Of a stretch of 64,000 nt of DNA, positions 1 through 9,475 are shown piece after piece. A program made the translations under genes and the position numbers. Numbering within the stretch: position 1 is the stretch's first letter; every line of letters starts with the position of its first letter. The DNA is from Rhodospirillales bacterium (lineage in GTDB: Bacteria; Pseudomonadota; Alphaproteobacteria; Reyranellales; Reyranellaceae), in assembly GCA_016699855.1 (NCBI GenBank), contig CP064988.1, forward strand, positions 1,578,501 to 1,642,500. Reading direction: 5' to 3'. A model generated the notes under the pieces. That model saw only the letters and a program-made list of their open reading frames with translations. It was not told where the DNA came from and ran no database searches.

Positions 1-2
1 CC

Positions 3-1877
3 GAGCTGTTCGCGATCCCCCGCGCCGGCGAGACGTCGGACCGCGTCGACTGGTACGCCCCGTTCGAGGGCGCCGCGCGGGCGTGGAGCGATCTGGCCGA
101 GCCGGAGCGCCGGGCGCTCCAGGCGAAGGTGCAGGAGCTGCGCCCGGAGCTCGAGCGCCTGGTCGAGCGCCTCGACGCCGCCGGCCGGTCCGACGGCGAG
201 CGGGCGTTCGGCAAGCTGCTGCGCCACGCCCTGATCGCGCCCGGACCCGAGACGTTGTTCGCGGTCGACGGCAAACCGGTGCTGGCGTTCTGGGGATTCG
301 CGCCCGACGACGGCAAGCCCGGCCAGCTTCTCGGCATCGCCGCCGCGCCGGCCGCGTCGCTGCCGACGTGGAACGCGCCGACCATGGCCGCGCCGCCGCC
401 CTCGACCACGATCATGGCGCCGTCGTCGACGACCATCGTGGCACCGCCGTCGACCACCGTGGTCGCGCCGCCGTCGGCGCCGACCATGGCGCAGCCGCCC
501 GGTGGCTATCCGCCGCCGCCGGGCATGACGCAGGTCGGCGCCTATCCCCCGCCGCCTGGCGTCTACCCGCCACCGCCCGGCGCCTACCCACCGCCGCCAG
601 GCGGGTATCCGCCACCACCCGGCGGTGGATACCCGCCGCCACCGCCCGGTGGCTTCCCGCCGCCGCCGATGGCCGCCGCGGCCGCGCAGCCGCCGTCGAA
701 CTGGTGGAAATGGACGCTGGTGGCGTCGATTCTGCTGCTGGCGCTGGCGGGCTCTGCGTATCTCGTCGCGCCGTACCTACCGTTGTGGAACGGCATGACG
801 CAGGCCCAGATCAACGAGGAGGTCGCCCGCCGCATGGCCGGCGCACCGGGCGCGCCCGGCGGCGTCGCGGTCCTCGACCGTTCCGCCCTCGACGCCGAGA
901 CGCGCCGCACCGAGGCGTTGACCACCGATCTGCAGCGGCTGTTGACCCAGGTGGTCGAGAAGCGCGCGCAATGCACGCCCGGCCGGCAGGGATCGGTGAT
1001 CGTCCCCGGCGGCACCGTGCCCGGCACGACGGTCCCCGGCGGCACCGTACCGGGTACCGGCGTCCCCGGTGGTCCGGTGGTCGGCGGACCCGGCACGGTG
1101 CCGGCGGCGACGACGCCCGGCGCCGAGCGCGGACCGGCCATCGGTCCCGACGGCAAGCCACTCGATCCGTCGCGGACGCCCAAGGCCGGCGAACTGGACC
1201 CCGGCAAGGGACCCGGAACCGCGCCGCGCCCGGGTGAGCCGAAAACCGCCATGACCCCGCCGGAGAAGGGCAAGGGCGAGCCCGGCACCACGCCACGCCC
1301 GCCGGAGGCGAAGCCCGGCGAGCCCCAGGAAAAGGGCAAAGCGGGCCCCGGCGCGGCGCCGAAGGGCGAGCCCAAGACGGCTGCCACGACTCCGCCACCG
1401 GCCGGCAAACCGATCGAGCCCAAGGTCGAGGCGGCGCCGGGTCCGGCCGGTCCGCAGGGCAAGGCGCCGGGCAAGCCCGGCGAAAAGCCGTTCGAGAAGC
1501 CGGCCGAGAAGCCGATCGAGCAGATCAAGCTACCGCCGGGGCCCGGCACCGGGTTCCTCGAAGGCACCTGGCGCTCCGACACGGACCTGACGACGCAGTC
1601 CGGCGAGGAGGTCCGCCCGCAATACACCTTCGACAAGGACGGCAAGGGCACCACCAAGATCACCCAGAAAAACGGCGTGGTGTGCGAGGGTCCGGCGCAG
1701 GCCACGCGCGAGGCCGACGGCAAGCTGGTGATCCGCGAGAGCGAGGCGCTCAAATGCTCGGACGGCACGACCTTCGCGCCCTCGACGGTGACGTGCGCGC
1801 CCGGCCAGCAGGGTGTCGCGCAGTGCACCGGCCGGAGCGAGGGCGGACCGCCCTACACGGTGCGCCTCGGCCGCTGA
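3..1877 (+). CDS. srfA: SrfA-like membrane protein, 5' end cut by the window
   Basis: The reading frame is open from the first bases, so the start lies outside the window; 624 residues are visible. In order there is a soluble N-terminal part (motifs VDWYAPFEG and PVLAFWGF), a linker of PPPPGxYP repeats (about residues 165-222), one membrane helix (about 237-259), a long Pro/Gly/Lys-rich stalk, and a compact C-terminal domain from GTWRSDTDL (about 515) to the end. The N-terminal and C-terminal motifs match what I recall of the enterobacterial SrfA family, and the next two genes are srfB and srfC, which supports the name. The likely topology is cytoplasmic N-terminus and periplasmic C-terminus. 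Biochemical function is unknown. The proline and stalk regions are low complexity and give no homology signal. Confidence 0.75.
   Translation, partial: ELFAIPRAGETSDRVDWYAPFEGAARAWSDLAEPERRALQAKVQELRPELERLVERLDAAGRSDGERAFGKLLRHALIAPGPETLFAVDGKPVLAFWGFAPDDGKPGQLLGIAAAPAASLPTWNAPTMAAPPPSTTIMAPSSTTIVAPPSTTVVAPPSAPTMAQPPGGYPPPPGMTQVGAYPPPPGVYPPPPGAYPPPPGGYPPPPGGGYPPPPPGGFPPPPMAAAAAQPPSNWWKWTLVASILLLALAGSAYLVAPYLPLWNGMTQAQINEEVARRMAGAPGAPGGVAVLDRSALDAETRRTEALTTDLQRLLTQVVEKRAQCTPGRQGSVIVPGGTVPGTTVPGGTVPGTGVPGGPVVGGPGTVPAATTPGAERGPAIGPDGKPLDPSRTPKAGELDPGKGPGTAPRPGEPKTAMTPPEKGKGEPGTTPRPPEAKPGEPQEKGKAGPGAAPKGEPKTAATTPPPAGKPIEPKVEAAPGPAGPQGKAPGKPGEKPFEKPAEKPIEQIKLPPGPGTGFLEGTWRSDTDLTTQSGEEVRPQYTFDKDGKGTTKITQKNGVVCEGPAQATREADGKLVIRESEALKCSDGTTFAPSTVTCAPGQQGVAQCTGRSEGGPPYTVRLGR
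499..669 (+). repeat. PPPPG(x)YP-coding tandem repeat in srfA
   Basis: Imperfect 18-21 nt units encode repeated PPPPG-x-YP or PPPPGGYP motifs just before the membrane helix of the SrfA-like protein. The third-base variation between units indicates an old, selected protein repeat and not a recent slippage array. Confidence 0.7.
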
Positions 1878-1968
1878 TCGCGTGGCGCGGCGGCAGCCGC
1901 GCCGGCGTGACGTGACGGTGGAACTCCGGCGCCGGGACTGCCGCGGCGCGGGCGCTCGCTGACGAAGG

Positions 1969-1998
1969 TTGCGGCGCGGTGCCACCCGCCGATACACT
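1969..1998 (+). promoter_or_regulatory. weak candidate promoter before srfB
   Basis: TTGCGG at 1969-1974 and TACACT at 1993-1998 are separated by 18 bp, about 50 bp before the chosen srfB start. Both boxes are poor matches to the sigma-70 consensus. The 169-bp gap after srfA leaves room for a promoter, but read-through from srfA is equally possible. Confidence 0.25.
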
Positions 1999-2046
1999 GT
2001 CGCCACGCGTCGCACCGGCGCGCCGCCCGCCGTCAGCGTCGTCATC

Positions 2047-5022
2047 ATGAGCGATCTCGCCTATCTCCCCCGATATCCCCAGCCGACGACCCTGATCGCC
2101 AAGAGCGGCGTGCAGTTCCTCGATTTCGGCTTCGATCCCAACCGCCTCATCGTCAAGGAGTGGCGGTTCCAGGACACCAACGCGCTCGGAGCGACGTCGC
2201 CGTCGCCCGACAAGCTCGTCCAGTTCGAGTACGACGCCGGCACCGGCGTCTACACGGTGATGGAGGGCGGCAAGCGCAAGGAGGCGCAGGGCAACCTCGA
2301 CATCGGATTGAAGGACGCGCTGGCGCCGTTCATCGACAAGTGGATCCCCGTGCCGTTCTTCCAGGTGCGGCCGGGCCGCAGCTTCAAGGACGGCCCCAGC
2401 GACTGGGCGCGCGTGCGGCTGGTCGATCTGGAGGCGCGCAACGGCGAGGGCTTCCGCGACGAGCACGGCTTCCGCTACCGCATCGTGCTGGCGTTCGACA
2501 CCGGCCTGCTGCCGGAGCTCGAGGGCCGCGCCTACCTCGCGCCCTCGGCCAAGGACGTCGCGTCGGGCGCGATCTTCTCGCTGGCGCCGCGCCAGGCCGA
2601 CAACCAGTGGTTCCTGCGCCAGGACTGGGTGCAGAAGTGGATCGACGAATCGTTCCGCGAGCTGTTCCCCAAGCTGTCGCCGCAGGAGATCGAGAGCGAG
2701 GCCAAGCGCTCGCCGGCCGAGCCCACGGCGCGCTACCTGTCGTTCCTCGGCCTGCTCGACGGCGCCGGCGTCTTTCCGCCGATCAAGATGGTCGGCGACG
2801 CCGAGCATCCCGGCCGCGGCGCGATCGACGTCGACCTCGTGCTCGACGTCGGCAACTCGCGCACCTGCGGCATGCTGATCGAGTCGACGGGCGAGCGGGC
2901 GGCCAACCTCAACGATTCCTACGAGCTGGCGCTGCGCGACCTGACGCATCCCGAGCGGGTCTACGCCAAGCCGTTCGAGTCGCGCATCGAGTTCGCGCAG
3001 GCGGAGTTCGGCAAGAACCACCTGTCGCGGCTGGGCGGACGCACCGACGCCTTCGTGTGGCCGACCATGGCGCGCATCGGGCCCGAGGCGACGCGGCTGG
3101 CGGCGCGCCGCCGCGGCACCGAGGGCAACACCGGCATGTCCTCGCCCAAGCGCTACCTGTGGGACGTCGACGCCCAGAAGCGCGAATGGCTGTTCAACAC
3201 CGCCTTCTCGTCGGAGATGGGCACCATGGCCGCCAACAGCGGCCCGCTGGCGCAGCTCGTCAACCAGAAGGGCGAGGCGCTGCACCGGCTCGATCCGGAG
3301 GACCCCGACAACCTGCCGGTGTTCGAGCCGCTCTACTCGCGGTCGTCGATGATGACCTTCGCGATGTGCGAGATCGTGCTGCAGGCGCTGACGCAGATGA
3401 ACTCGGCGGCGCAGCGCGGCCGGCGCAGCCACGCCGAGGTGCCGCGCCGCCTGCGGCGCATCCTGATGACGGTGCCGACCGGCATGCCGCTGGCCGAGCG
3501 CCAGATCTTCAAGCGCCGCGCCGAGGCGGCGCGCGACCTGGTGTGGATGGTGCTGGGCTGGCGTCTCGACGACTGGGACGCGCCGCCGCCGGAGGTGTTC
3601 CTCGAGTGGGACGAGGCGAGCTGCACCCAGCTCGTCTACCTCTACACCGAGGTCGCGCGGAATTTCGGCGGCGACGCGCGCGCCTTCTTCCAGGCGGCGC
3701 GCAAGCCGCGCCTGCGCCAGGACCGCTCCGACACGCTGCGCATCGCCAGCCTCGACATCGGGGGCGGCACCACCGACCTGATCATCAACACCTACACGGT
3801 CGAGGGCGCCGGCACGTCGGTGACCATCCATCCCGAGCAGAACTACCGCGAGGGCTTCAACAAGGCCGGCGACGACATCCTGCTGCGCGTCATCCAGCAG
3901 CACGTGCTGCCGCCGATCGAGCGGGCGCTGGCCGACGCCGGCATCGCCGCCGCCGACGACCTCACGGCCGAGCTGTTCGGCGGCGACCGCGGCGGCGAGG
4001 ACGTCGAGACCCGCAACCTGCGCCGGCAGTTCGCGCTCCAGGTGGCGAGCCCGATCGGGCTGGCGCTGCTGGGCGCCTGCGAGGCCTACGCGCCGCTCGA
4101 CGGGACGGCGTCGGCCGAGGCGCGGCCCTTCGAGTCGTTCTTCGCCGCGCACGCCCGGCCGGCGGCCGAGGTGGTGACCTTCATCAACGAGACCGCGCGC
4201 AAGCGCGGCGGCCGCGACTTCGACCTGCGCAAGGTGGTGTTCCCGGTCGACCTGCCGGGCATCGACGACACCGTGCAGGCCGAGATCAAGAACGTGCTGA
4301 CGCCGCTGTGCGAGCTGGTCTACGCCTACGACTGCGACCTGCTGCTGCTGACCGGCCGCCCGTCGCGGCTGCCGGCGCTGCGCTCGCTGGCGCTGAAGCT
4401 GCTGCCGCTGTCGCCCGACCGCGTCGTGCCGCTGCACGAGTACCGCGCCGGCGTCTGGTATCCTTTCCGCGACAGCCGCATGCGGGTCGGCGACCCCAAG
4501 ACCACGGTCGCGGTCGGCGCCATGATCTGCGCCCTGGGCCAGTCGCAGCTGCCCGGCTTCTCGTTCCGCTCCGACAAGCTGAAGGCGCGCAGCACCGCGC
4601 GCTTCATCGGCAAGATCGAGGGCGCCGGGCGGATGCTGAAGCAGGACACGTACTACTCCAACGTCGACCTCGACAATCCCGAGTTCCAGCTTCCCGAGTC
4701 GCCGTTCGAGTTCCGCGGCCCCATGACGCTGGGCTTCCGGCAGATGGACCTCGAGCGCTGGCCGACGACGCGGCTGTACTTCCTCGAGTACGCCAGCAAG
4801 AAGGACGGCGACGCGCTGAGCCGGCGCACGCCGCTGTTCGTGACGCTCAAGCGCGCGCGGCCCAGCGAGCGCGGCGGCGTCGACGTCGAGAACGTCGACA
4901 TCGGCACGGTGGTCGACCGCGACAGCAACAACGTCAACCGCCGCGCGCTCTCGCTGCGGCTGCAGACGCTGGCGCAGTCCGAGGGCTACTGGCTCGACAC
5001 CGGCATGCTGAAGACGGTCTGA
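2047..5022 (+). CDS. srfB: SrfB-like actin/Hsp70-fold ATPase
   Basis: The 991-residue protein has the length and motifs of the SrfB family (PF07520). Two phosphate-binding loops of the actin/Hsp70 superfamily are visible: LVLDVGNSRTC (about residues 265-274) and LDIGGGTTDLI (about 569-579). A nucleotide-dependent conformational role is therefore likely; no signal peptide or membrane helix is seen. I start at ATG 2047 (MSDLAYLPRYP), not at a possible upstream TTG, because the upstream 26 codons look like non-coding sequence. srfC follows after 35 bp. In Salmonella srfA-C are SsrB-regulated virulence-associated genes; the role in this organism is unknown. Confidence 0.88.
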   Translation: MSDLAYLPRYPQPTTLIAKSGVQFLDFGFDPNRLIVKEWRFQDTNALGATSPSPDKLVQFEYDAGTGVYTVMEGGKRKEAQGNLDIGLKDALAPFIDKWIPVPFFQVRPGRSFKDGPSDWARVRLVDLEARNGEGFRDEHGFRYRIVLAFDTGLLPELEGRAYLAPSAKDVASGAIFSLAPRQADNQWFLRQDWVQKWIDESFRELFPKLSPQEIESEAKRSPAEPTARYLSFLGLLDGAGVFPPIKMVGDAEHPGRGAIDVDLVLDVGNSRTCGMLIESTGERAANLNDSYELALRDLTHPERVYAKPFESRIEFAQAEFGKNHLSRLGGRTDAFVWPTMARIGPEATRLAARRRGTEGNTGMSSPKRYLWDVDAQKREWLFNTAFSSEMGTMAANSGPLAQLVNQKGEALHRLDPEDPDNLPVFEPLYSRSSMMTFAMCEIVLQALTQMNSAAQRGRRSHAEVPRRLRRILMTVPTGMPLAERQIFKRRAEAARDLVWMVLGWRLDDWDAPPPEVFLEWDEASCTQLVYLYTEVARNFGGDARAFFQAARKPRLRQDRSDTLRIASLDIGGGTTDLIINTYTVEGAGTSVTIHPEQNYREGFNKAGDDILLRVIQQHVLPPIERALADAGIAAADDLTAELFGGDRGGEDVETRNLRRQFALQVASPIGLALLGACEAYAPLDGTASAEARPFESFFAAHARPAAEVVTFINETARKRGGRDFDLRKVVFPVDLPGIDDTVQAEIKNVLTPLCELVYAYDCDLLLLTGRPSRLPALRSLALKLLPLSPDRVVPLHEYRAGVWYPFRDSRMRVGDPKTTVAVGAMICALGQSQLPGFSFRSDKLKARSTARFIGKIEGAGRMLKQDTYYSNVDLDNPEFQLPESPFEFRGPMTLGFRQMDLERWPTTRLYFLEYASKKDGDALSRRTPLFVTLKRARPSERGGVDVENVDIGTVVDRDSNNVNRRALSLRLQTLAQSEGYWLDTGMLKTV

Positions 5023-5057
5023 ACGACGGCGGCGCGCGAAGGACGGATACCCGCAAG

Positions 5058-7736
5058 ATGGAAGAAGTCGATCTCAAGCTCTCGCGCGACTGCGACGCCA
5101 CCGCGACGGCGGCGTCGGAGGCGATCGCGTGGATCCGCGACGTCGCGCCCACCGCCGAGAGCATCGGCCAGCAGTCCGGCCCGCTGGTGTCCGAGCTGCA
5201 GAAGGTGCGCAACCAGAGCCGCAAGCTGGCGCGCGCCGCCAAGCGCAAGATGTGCGTCGGCGTGTTCGGCCCCAGCCAGGCCGGCAAATCCTACCTCGTG
5301 TCGATCCTCGCCAGCCGCGAGGGCCGGCCGCTGACGGCGAAGTTCGACGGCAAGTCCTACGACTTCCTGCGCGAGATCAACCCGCCGGGCGGCCGCGAGT
5401 CGACCGGTCTGGTGACGCGGCTGAGCGCCGACGCCGCCGACGCGCCCGATGGATATCCGGTCGAGCTGCGGCTGGTGACGCAGACCGACATCGTCAAGAT
5501 CCTGGCCAACTCGTTCTACCTCGACTTCGACCACCAGAAGGCGGCGTTCCAGCGGCCGGACTCCGAGCGCATCCGCAAGCGGCTGGGCGAGCTGCGGCCG
5601 CTGGCCAAGGACAAGCCGGTCGACGGGCTGGACGAGGACGACGTGCTCGACCTGGTCGAGTACTTCGACGGCTACTTCAAGGGCATGACGCAGGACTTCC
5701 ACGTCGACTTCTGGCGCGAGGCGATGTCGCTGGCGCCGCGGCTGGCGGGCGCCGACCGCGCGCGGCTGTGGTCGCTGCTGTGGTACGATTTCGAGCCCTA
5801 CACGAAGCTGTACCTCGAGCTGTTCGAGGGCCTCAAGAAGCTGTCCTTCGCCGAGGAGGCGCACTGCCGCATCGACGCGCTGGTGCCGCGCGAGAACAGC
5901 ATCATCGACGTGCTGATCCTCGACCGCCTCGGCACCGACTCGGCCGACGCGCTGAAGGTGCGGCCGCGCAAGTCCGGCGCGCCCGAGGCCGAGCTGGCGC
6001 GCTCGCTGATCTGCGCGCTGACGGCGGAGCTGCGCATCTCGATCGACGACAAGCCGTGGCCGTTCTTCGACCACACCGACCTGCTCGACTTCCCCGGCGC
6101 GCGCTCGCGCCTGAAGCTCGAGAAGCTCGAGGACGCCGGCAAGGGCAGCGACGGCACGCAGAAGGCCAACCCGCTGCGCGAGCTGCTGCTGCGCGGCAAG
6201 GTCGCCTACCTGTTCCAGCGCTACTCCGCCGAGCGCGAGATCTCGGCCATCCTGCTGTGCATCCCCGACGGCGTGCAGGAGGTGCGCGACCTGTCGCCGA
6301 TGATGGAGGGCTGGGTCAACGCCACCTTCGGCGAGACGCCGCAGGCGCGCGCCAAGCAGAAGAACGGCCTGTTCCTCGTGCTCACCAAGATGGACCGCGA
6401 GTTCGAGCAGAAGGCCGGCGAGACCGAGTTCAGCGGCCGCTGGTCGGCGCGCGTCAACAACTCGCTGCTGACGAATTTCCGCGGCGACTGGCCGCGAAAC
6501 TGGGACGGCCGGCCGTTCCGCAACACGCTGTGGCTGCGCAACCCGACGGTCAAGGACGAGCGCCTGATGACCTACGCGGACAACCGCGAGGTCGGCATCG
6601 CCGACGCGTTCAAGGAGCGCTGCGACCAGCTGCGCGCCGCCTTCGTCGAGAACGAGATCGTGCGCCAGCACTTCGCCGATCCGGCGACGGCGTGGGACGA
6701 GTCGTTCCGCCCCAACGACGGCGGCCTGTCCTACATCGTCGCCAACCTGTCGCCGGTGTGCGATCCCGCGATCAAGCGCTCGCAGGTGCGCGGCCAGATC
6801 GACGAGCAGATCCGCCGCCTGTCGGACCGGCTGGCCGGCTTCCACAACGGCACCGACGCCGACGCGCGCCAGAAGAAGCAGCAGCTGGTCCAGCAGGTGC
6901 TGCGCGGGCTGGGCCCGTGCATCAAGGCGCAGCGCTTCGGCGAGCTGATCTCCGGGCTGCAGGTCGACGAGGAGGAGCTGCGCGGCATCTATTTCCGCGT
7001 CGCCACGCTGAAGGCCGGCGCCAACGGCAAGGACGGCGCGCCGGCGCCGCGCGCGGGCGAGGCGGTCGGCGCGGGCGTCGATCTCGGCGACATCTTCGGC
7101 GAGGTGTTCGGCGACGACGCCACGGTCGCGGCGCCGGAGGGCGCGGGCGGCGGCGGCTCGCTGCAGGACCGCTCGCAGCGCTTCGCCGGCGAGGCGGTGG
7201 CGCACTGGATGGAGCGCCTGCGCCGTACCGGCGGCGACGAGCGCGCGGCGTCGCACTTCTCGATCGACCGGCAGCATTTCGGCTGGCTGGTCGACGAGCT
7301 GACGGTCGGCGCCAACCGGCTGCGCATGGCCGACCACCTCGCCAAGGAGGTGCGCGTCGTCGAGAACAACGCCAACGCCAAGTGGGAGGACATCGCCGAG
7401 CGCCAGGTGCGGGCGGCGGCGAACGCCATCAACCGCTACGTCGACTGGCTCGGCTACGACCGCGTCACCCGCGACCTGCGCCCCGGCCTGCCGCCGCAGG
7501 CGCCGACGCGGCGCGTGTTCGAGGATCCCTCGGCCTTCTCGGAGAGCGGCCCGCCGCCGCTGACCGAGGAGCCGCTGCCGATCTACAACACCTTCTGCGC
7601 CGACTGGATGCGCGCCTTCCTGCAGCTGGCGATGGACAACGTCGGCTTCGAGGGCGGCCGCGACATCACGCCGGAGCAGAACGACCGCCTCGGCGCGATC
7701 CTGAACCGCGCCGACAAGGCCCGTCTGGCGGCGTGA
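5058..7736 (+). CDS. srfC: SrfC-like P-loop NTPase
   Basis: This 892-residue protein matches the SrfC family (PF10139, putative virulence factor). Near the N-terminus lies a P-loop, GPSQAGKS (about residues 71-78). Further on are DFPGAR, which fits a Walker B/G3 position, and LTKMD (about 440-444), which resembles the G4 motif of GTPases. A GTPase-like activity is inferred from these motifs. A Gly/Ala-rich low-complexity stretch occurs around residues 655-700. The gene is 35 bp after srfB and probably in the same transcript. No export signal is seen, so the protein is probably cytoplasmic and may act with SrfB. Confidence 0.85.
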   Translation: MEEVDLKLSRDCDATATAASEAIAWIRDVAPTAESIGQQSGPLVSELQKVRNQSRKLARAAKRKMCVGVFGPSQAGKSYLVSILASREGRPLTAKFDGKSYDFLREINPPGGRESTGLVTRLSADAADAPDGYPVELRLVTQTDIVKILANSFYLDFDHQKAAFQRPDSERIRKRLGELRPLAKDKPVDGLDEDDVLDLVEYFDGYFKGMTQDFHVDFWREAMSLAPRLAGADRARLWSLLWYDFEPYTKLYLELFEGLKKLSFAEEAHCRIDALVPRENSIIDVLILDRLGTDSADALKVRPRKSGAPEAELARSLICALTAELRISIDDKPWPFFDHTDLLDFPGARSRLKLEKLEDAGKGSDGTQKANPLRELLLRGKVAYLFQRYSAEREISAILLCIPDGVQEVRDLSPMMEGWVNATFGETPQARAKQKNGLFLVLTKMDREFEQKAGETEFSGRWSARVNNSLLTNFRGDWPRNWDGRPFRNTLWLRNPTVKDERLMTYADNREVGIADAFKERCDQLRAAFVENEIVRQHFADPATAWDESFRPNDGGLSYIVANLSPVCDPAIKRSQVRGQIDEQIRRLSDRLAGFHNGTDADARQKKQQLVQQVLRGLGPCIKAQRFGELISGLQVDEEELRGIYFRVATLKAGANGKDGAPAPRAGEAVGAGVDLGDIFGEVFGDDATVAAPEGAGGGGSLQDRSQRFAGEAVAHWMERLRRTGGDERAASHFSIDRQHFGWLVDELTVGANRLRMADHLAKEVRVVENNANAKWEDIAERQVRAAANAINRYVDWLGYDRVTRDLRPGLPPQAPTRRVFEDPSAFSESGPPPLTEEPLPIYNTFCADWMRAFLQLAMDNVGFEGGRDITPEQNDRLGAILNRADKARLAA

Positions 7737-8082
7737 CGCCGCGGCCCTGATTCGGCGTTCCGGCGACGCGCGCCGGCCGATGTGAGAGTCCCGTGTTTCC
7801 GGCATCGGATCGCCCCGCATGGACGGATCCGAGCGTTCGATTCGCGTTTGTATATTGTATTTTGCATACAATATACAAAATGACCTCTTTCGAGCCCGGA
7901 ACCCGGTCGCGCCTTCGGCTGGCCGGTCCAGCTCGCGACGCCGGCCGCGGCTCGAGCGGGCTCGGAACGCCTCGGGGTGGCGCTCCGGCCCGGCGCCGGC
8001 GCGGCCGATCGACCGGCGTCCATTGCCGGAACCGCGATGGCGGGCCAAAATGGCGCCGCAATCGCGACATTAGAGTGGGGCC
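7737..8082. other. 346-bp gap holding an AT-rich palindrome
   Basis: This is the only long gap in the srf cluster. It contains no convincing gene on either strand. Its main content is the AT-rich inverted repeat at 7847-7879. The rest is GC-rich without a clear terminator hairpin and poly-T tail, so transcription from srfC could continue, or a new promoter may lie here. Confidence 0.6.
7847..7879. promoter_or_regulatory. perfect 14-bp AT-rich inverted repeat, probable operator
   Basis: The arm TTTGTATATTGTAT (7847-7860) is mirrored exactly by ATACAATATACAAA (7866-7879) around a 5-nt centre. The inner halves ATTGTAT and ATACAAT resemble GntR/FadR-type operators. The AT-rich block stands out sharply from the GC-rich surroundings. 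It lies 110 bp after srfC and about 200 bp before the Sel1 gene. It could also act as an RNA hairpin, but no T-run follows it. No regulator gene lies beside it. Confidence 0.55.
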
Positions 8083-9390
8083 ATGCGCGCCGAAGTCCTT
8101 CCCAAGCCGGAACTGCCCGGTCACGCCGTGCTGCGCGTCCATGGTTTGGACGCCGGCGCCGACGGTTTGACCATCTGCATCGAGCGCCGGCAGGGACCGG
8201 AGAAGTACCTCTCGGACGGAGGCTGGCAGCGCTCGGAGACATGGCTGGCGCCGGAACGGATCGAGGGCTTCGAGGGCGGCATCGACTTCCACGTCGGCCC
8301 CGTCGTCTGCGACATGGTCGCGGGCATGACCGCGCGGCTGTCGATCCGCGAGCCCGGCATCGGCACCGTCGGCGCCACCGTGGTGGCGTGGCCGGCGATG
8401 CAGACCTCGGGCGCCTACGACCCCAACCGCATCCTGACGGACGATTCGGCGGCCGGCACCGGCCGGTCCTTCGGCACCGGCTCGGCGCCCACCATCGTCG
8501 CCAACCTCAAGGCGGCGCCGGCGCTGCCGTCGATCCTGCAGGCGCCGCCGGAGCCCGATCCGCCGCCGCCGCCGCTCCAGATGGAGCCGCCGCCCCCGTT
8601 CCAGCCGCCGCCCTTCCAGCCGCCTCCGTTCCAACCGCCGCCGTTCCAGCCGCCGCCGCAGGCCGAACCGCCGCCGGCGTTCGCGCCCGATCCGCCGCCG
8701 ATGTTCGCGCCGCAGGCCGAGCCGCCGCCGCCGTTCGGCATGGATTCGCCGTTCGACCGGCCGACCACCGTCAGCACGCCGGAGCCGCGGCCGGCCCCGC
8801 CGCCGAAGAAATCGGGCGGCGCCGGAATCTGGATCGCGCTCGCGGCCGTCCTCGTGCTGCTGATCGGCGGTGGAGGCGGAGCGTACTGGTGGTTCTTCAT
8901 GCGCGAGGAGCCGGTCGTCATCGTCGATCCGAACAAGCCGGATCCGAACAAGGGCGGACCGCAGACGGCCGACTACACCACGCCGATCCGCAAGCAGGTC
9001 GAGGACTTCCTCAAGACCAACCCGACGCCGGCGCAGATCGTCGAGAAAGGTCGCGCCTTCCTCAAGGCCGGCCAGCTCGAGGGCGCGTTCCTTGTCTGGC
9101 GCCACGGCGCGGAGACCGGCGATCCGGTCGCCGCCGCCGAGCTCGGTGGATTCTACGACCCGGTGAACCCGATCGCCAATTCGCCGTTTCCACCCAGCGC
9201 CGAGCGCGCCGCGCAATGGTACGAGCGCGCCGCCAAGGTCGAGCTACCGGCGGCGATGCGCAAACTCGGCATGCTCTACGCCAAGGGCGGCGAGGGATTT
9301 CCAGCCGACAAGTCCAAGGCGCGGGACTGGCTGACCAAGGCCGCCGACAAGGGCGACGCCGAGGCCAAGCGGGCGTTGGCGGAGCTTTGA
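8083..9390 (+). CDS. Single-pass membrane protein with proline linker and Sel1 repeats
   Basis: The 435-residue protein has a beta-rich N-terminal domain of about 110 residues that I do not recognise, a proline-rich linker containing four FQPPP units (about residues 173-192), one membrane helix (GIWIALAAVLVLLIGG, about 248-265), and a C-terminal part with Sel1/TPR-like repeats (AAQWYERAA, AMRKLGMLYAKG, ARDWLTKAADKG). The layout, soluble domain then proline linker, helix and extracytoplasmic domain, parallels the SrfA-like protein upstream, although the sequences differ. Sel1 repeats usually mediate protein contacts. Its place between srfC and the vWA gene suggests it belongs to the same envelope complex. 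Confidence 0.72.
   Translation: MRAEVLPKPELPGHAVLRVHGLDAGADGLTICIERRQGPEKYLSDGGWQRSETWLAPERIEGFEGGIDFHVGPVVCDMVAGMTARLSIREPGIGTVGATVVAWPAMQTSGAYDPNRILTDDSAAGTGRSFGTGSAPTIVANLKAAPALPSILQAPPEPDPPPPPLQMEPPPPFQPPPFQPPPFQPPPFQPPPQAEPPPAFAPDPPPMFAPQAEPPPPFGMDSPFDRPTTVSTPEPRPAPPPKKSGGAGIWIALAAVLVLLIGGGGGAYWWFFMREEPVVIVDPNKPDPNKGGPQTADYTTPIRKQVEDFLKTNPTPAQIVEKGRAFLKAGQLEGAFLVWRHGAETGDPVAAAELGGFYDPVNPIANSPFPPSAERAAQWYERAAKVELPAAMRKLGMLYAKGGEGFPADKSKARDWLTKAADKGDAEAKRALAEL
8599..8658 (+). repeat. four tandem 15-nt units encoding FQPPP
   Basis: Four consecutive 15-nt copies (8599, 8614, 8629 and 8644) begin TTCCA and differ only at synonymous positions. They code for the proline linker of the Sel1 protein. 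Confidence 0.75.
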
Positions 9391-9475
9391 CCGGCGCGGC
9401 GCGTTGTCGCTCGCGCGGCCGGCGGGACCGCGCGTCCGCACGCCGCCGCGCCGCAGATCCGACAGGAGCCGCGAC

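Noticed and set aside
1190..1530. Pro/Gly/Lys-rich stretch of srfA as a collagen-like or toxin repeat
   Set aside because: No regular Gly-x-y spacing or toxin motif; it looks like a flexible stalk.
1750..4437. Very long open frame on the minus strand opposite srfB
   Set aside because: It is an antisense shadow caused by strong GC3 bias; its sequence is Arg/Gly/Leu-rich without domain motifs, while the plus strand has clear SrfB motifs.
7830..7850. T-arm-like GTTCGATTC suggesting a tRNA remnant
   Set aside because: No acceptor stem, anticodon arm or D-arm could be built around it.
4986..8048. About 1000-codon open frame on the minus strand opposite srfC
   Set aside because: Shadow of srfC with the same low-information composition. 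Similar shadows exist opposite most long genes here.
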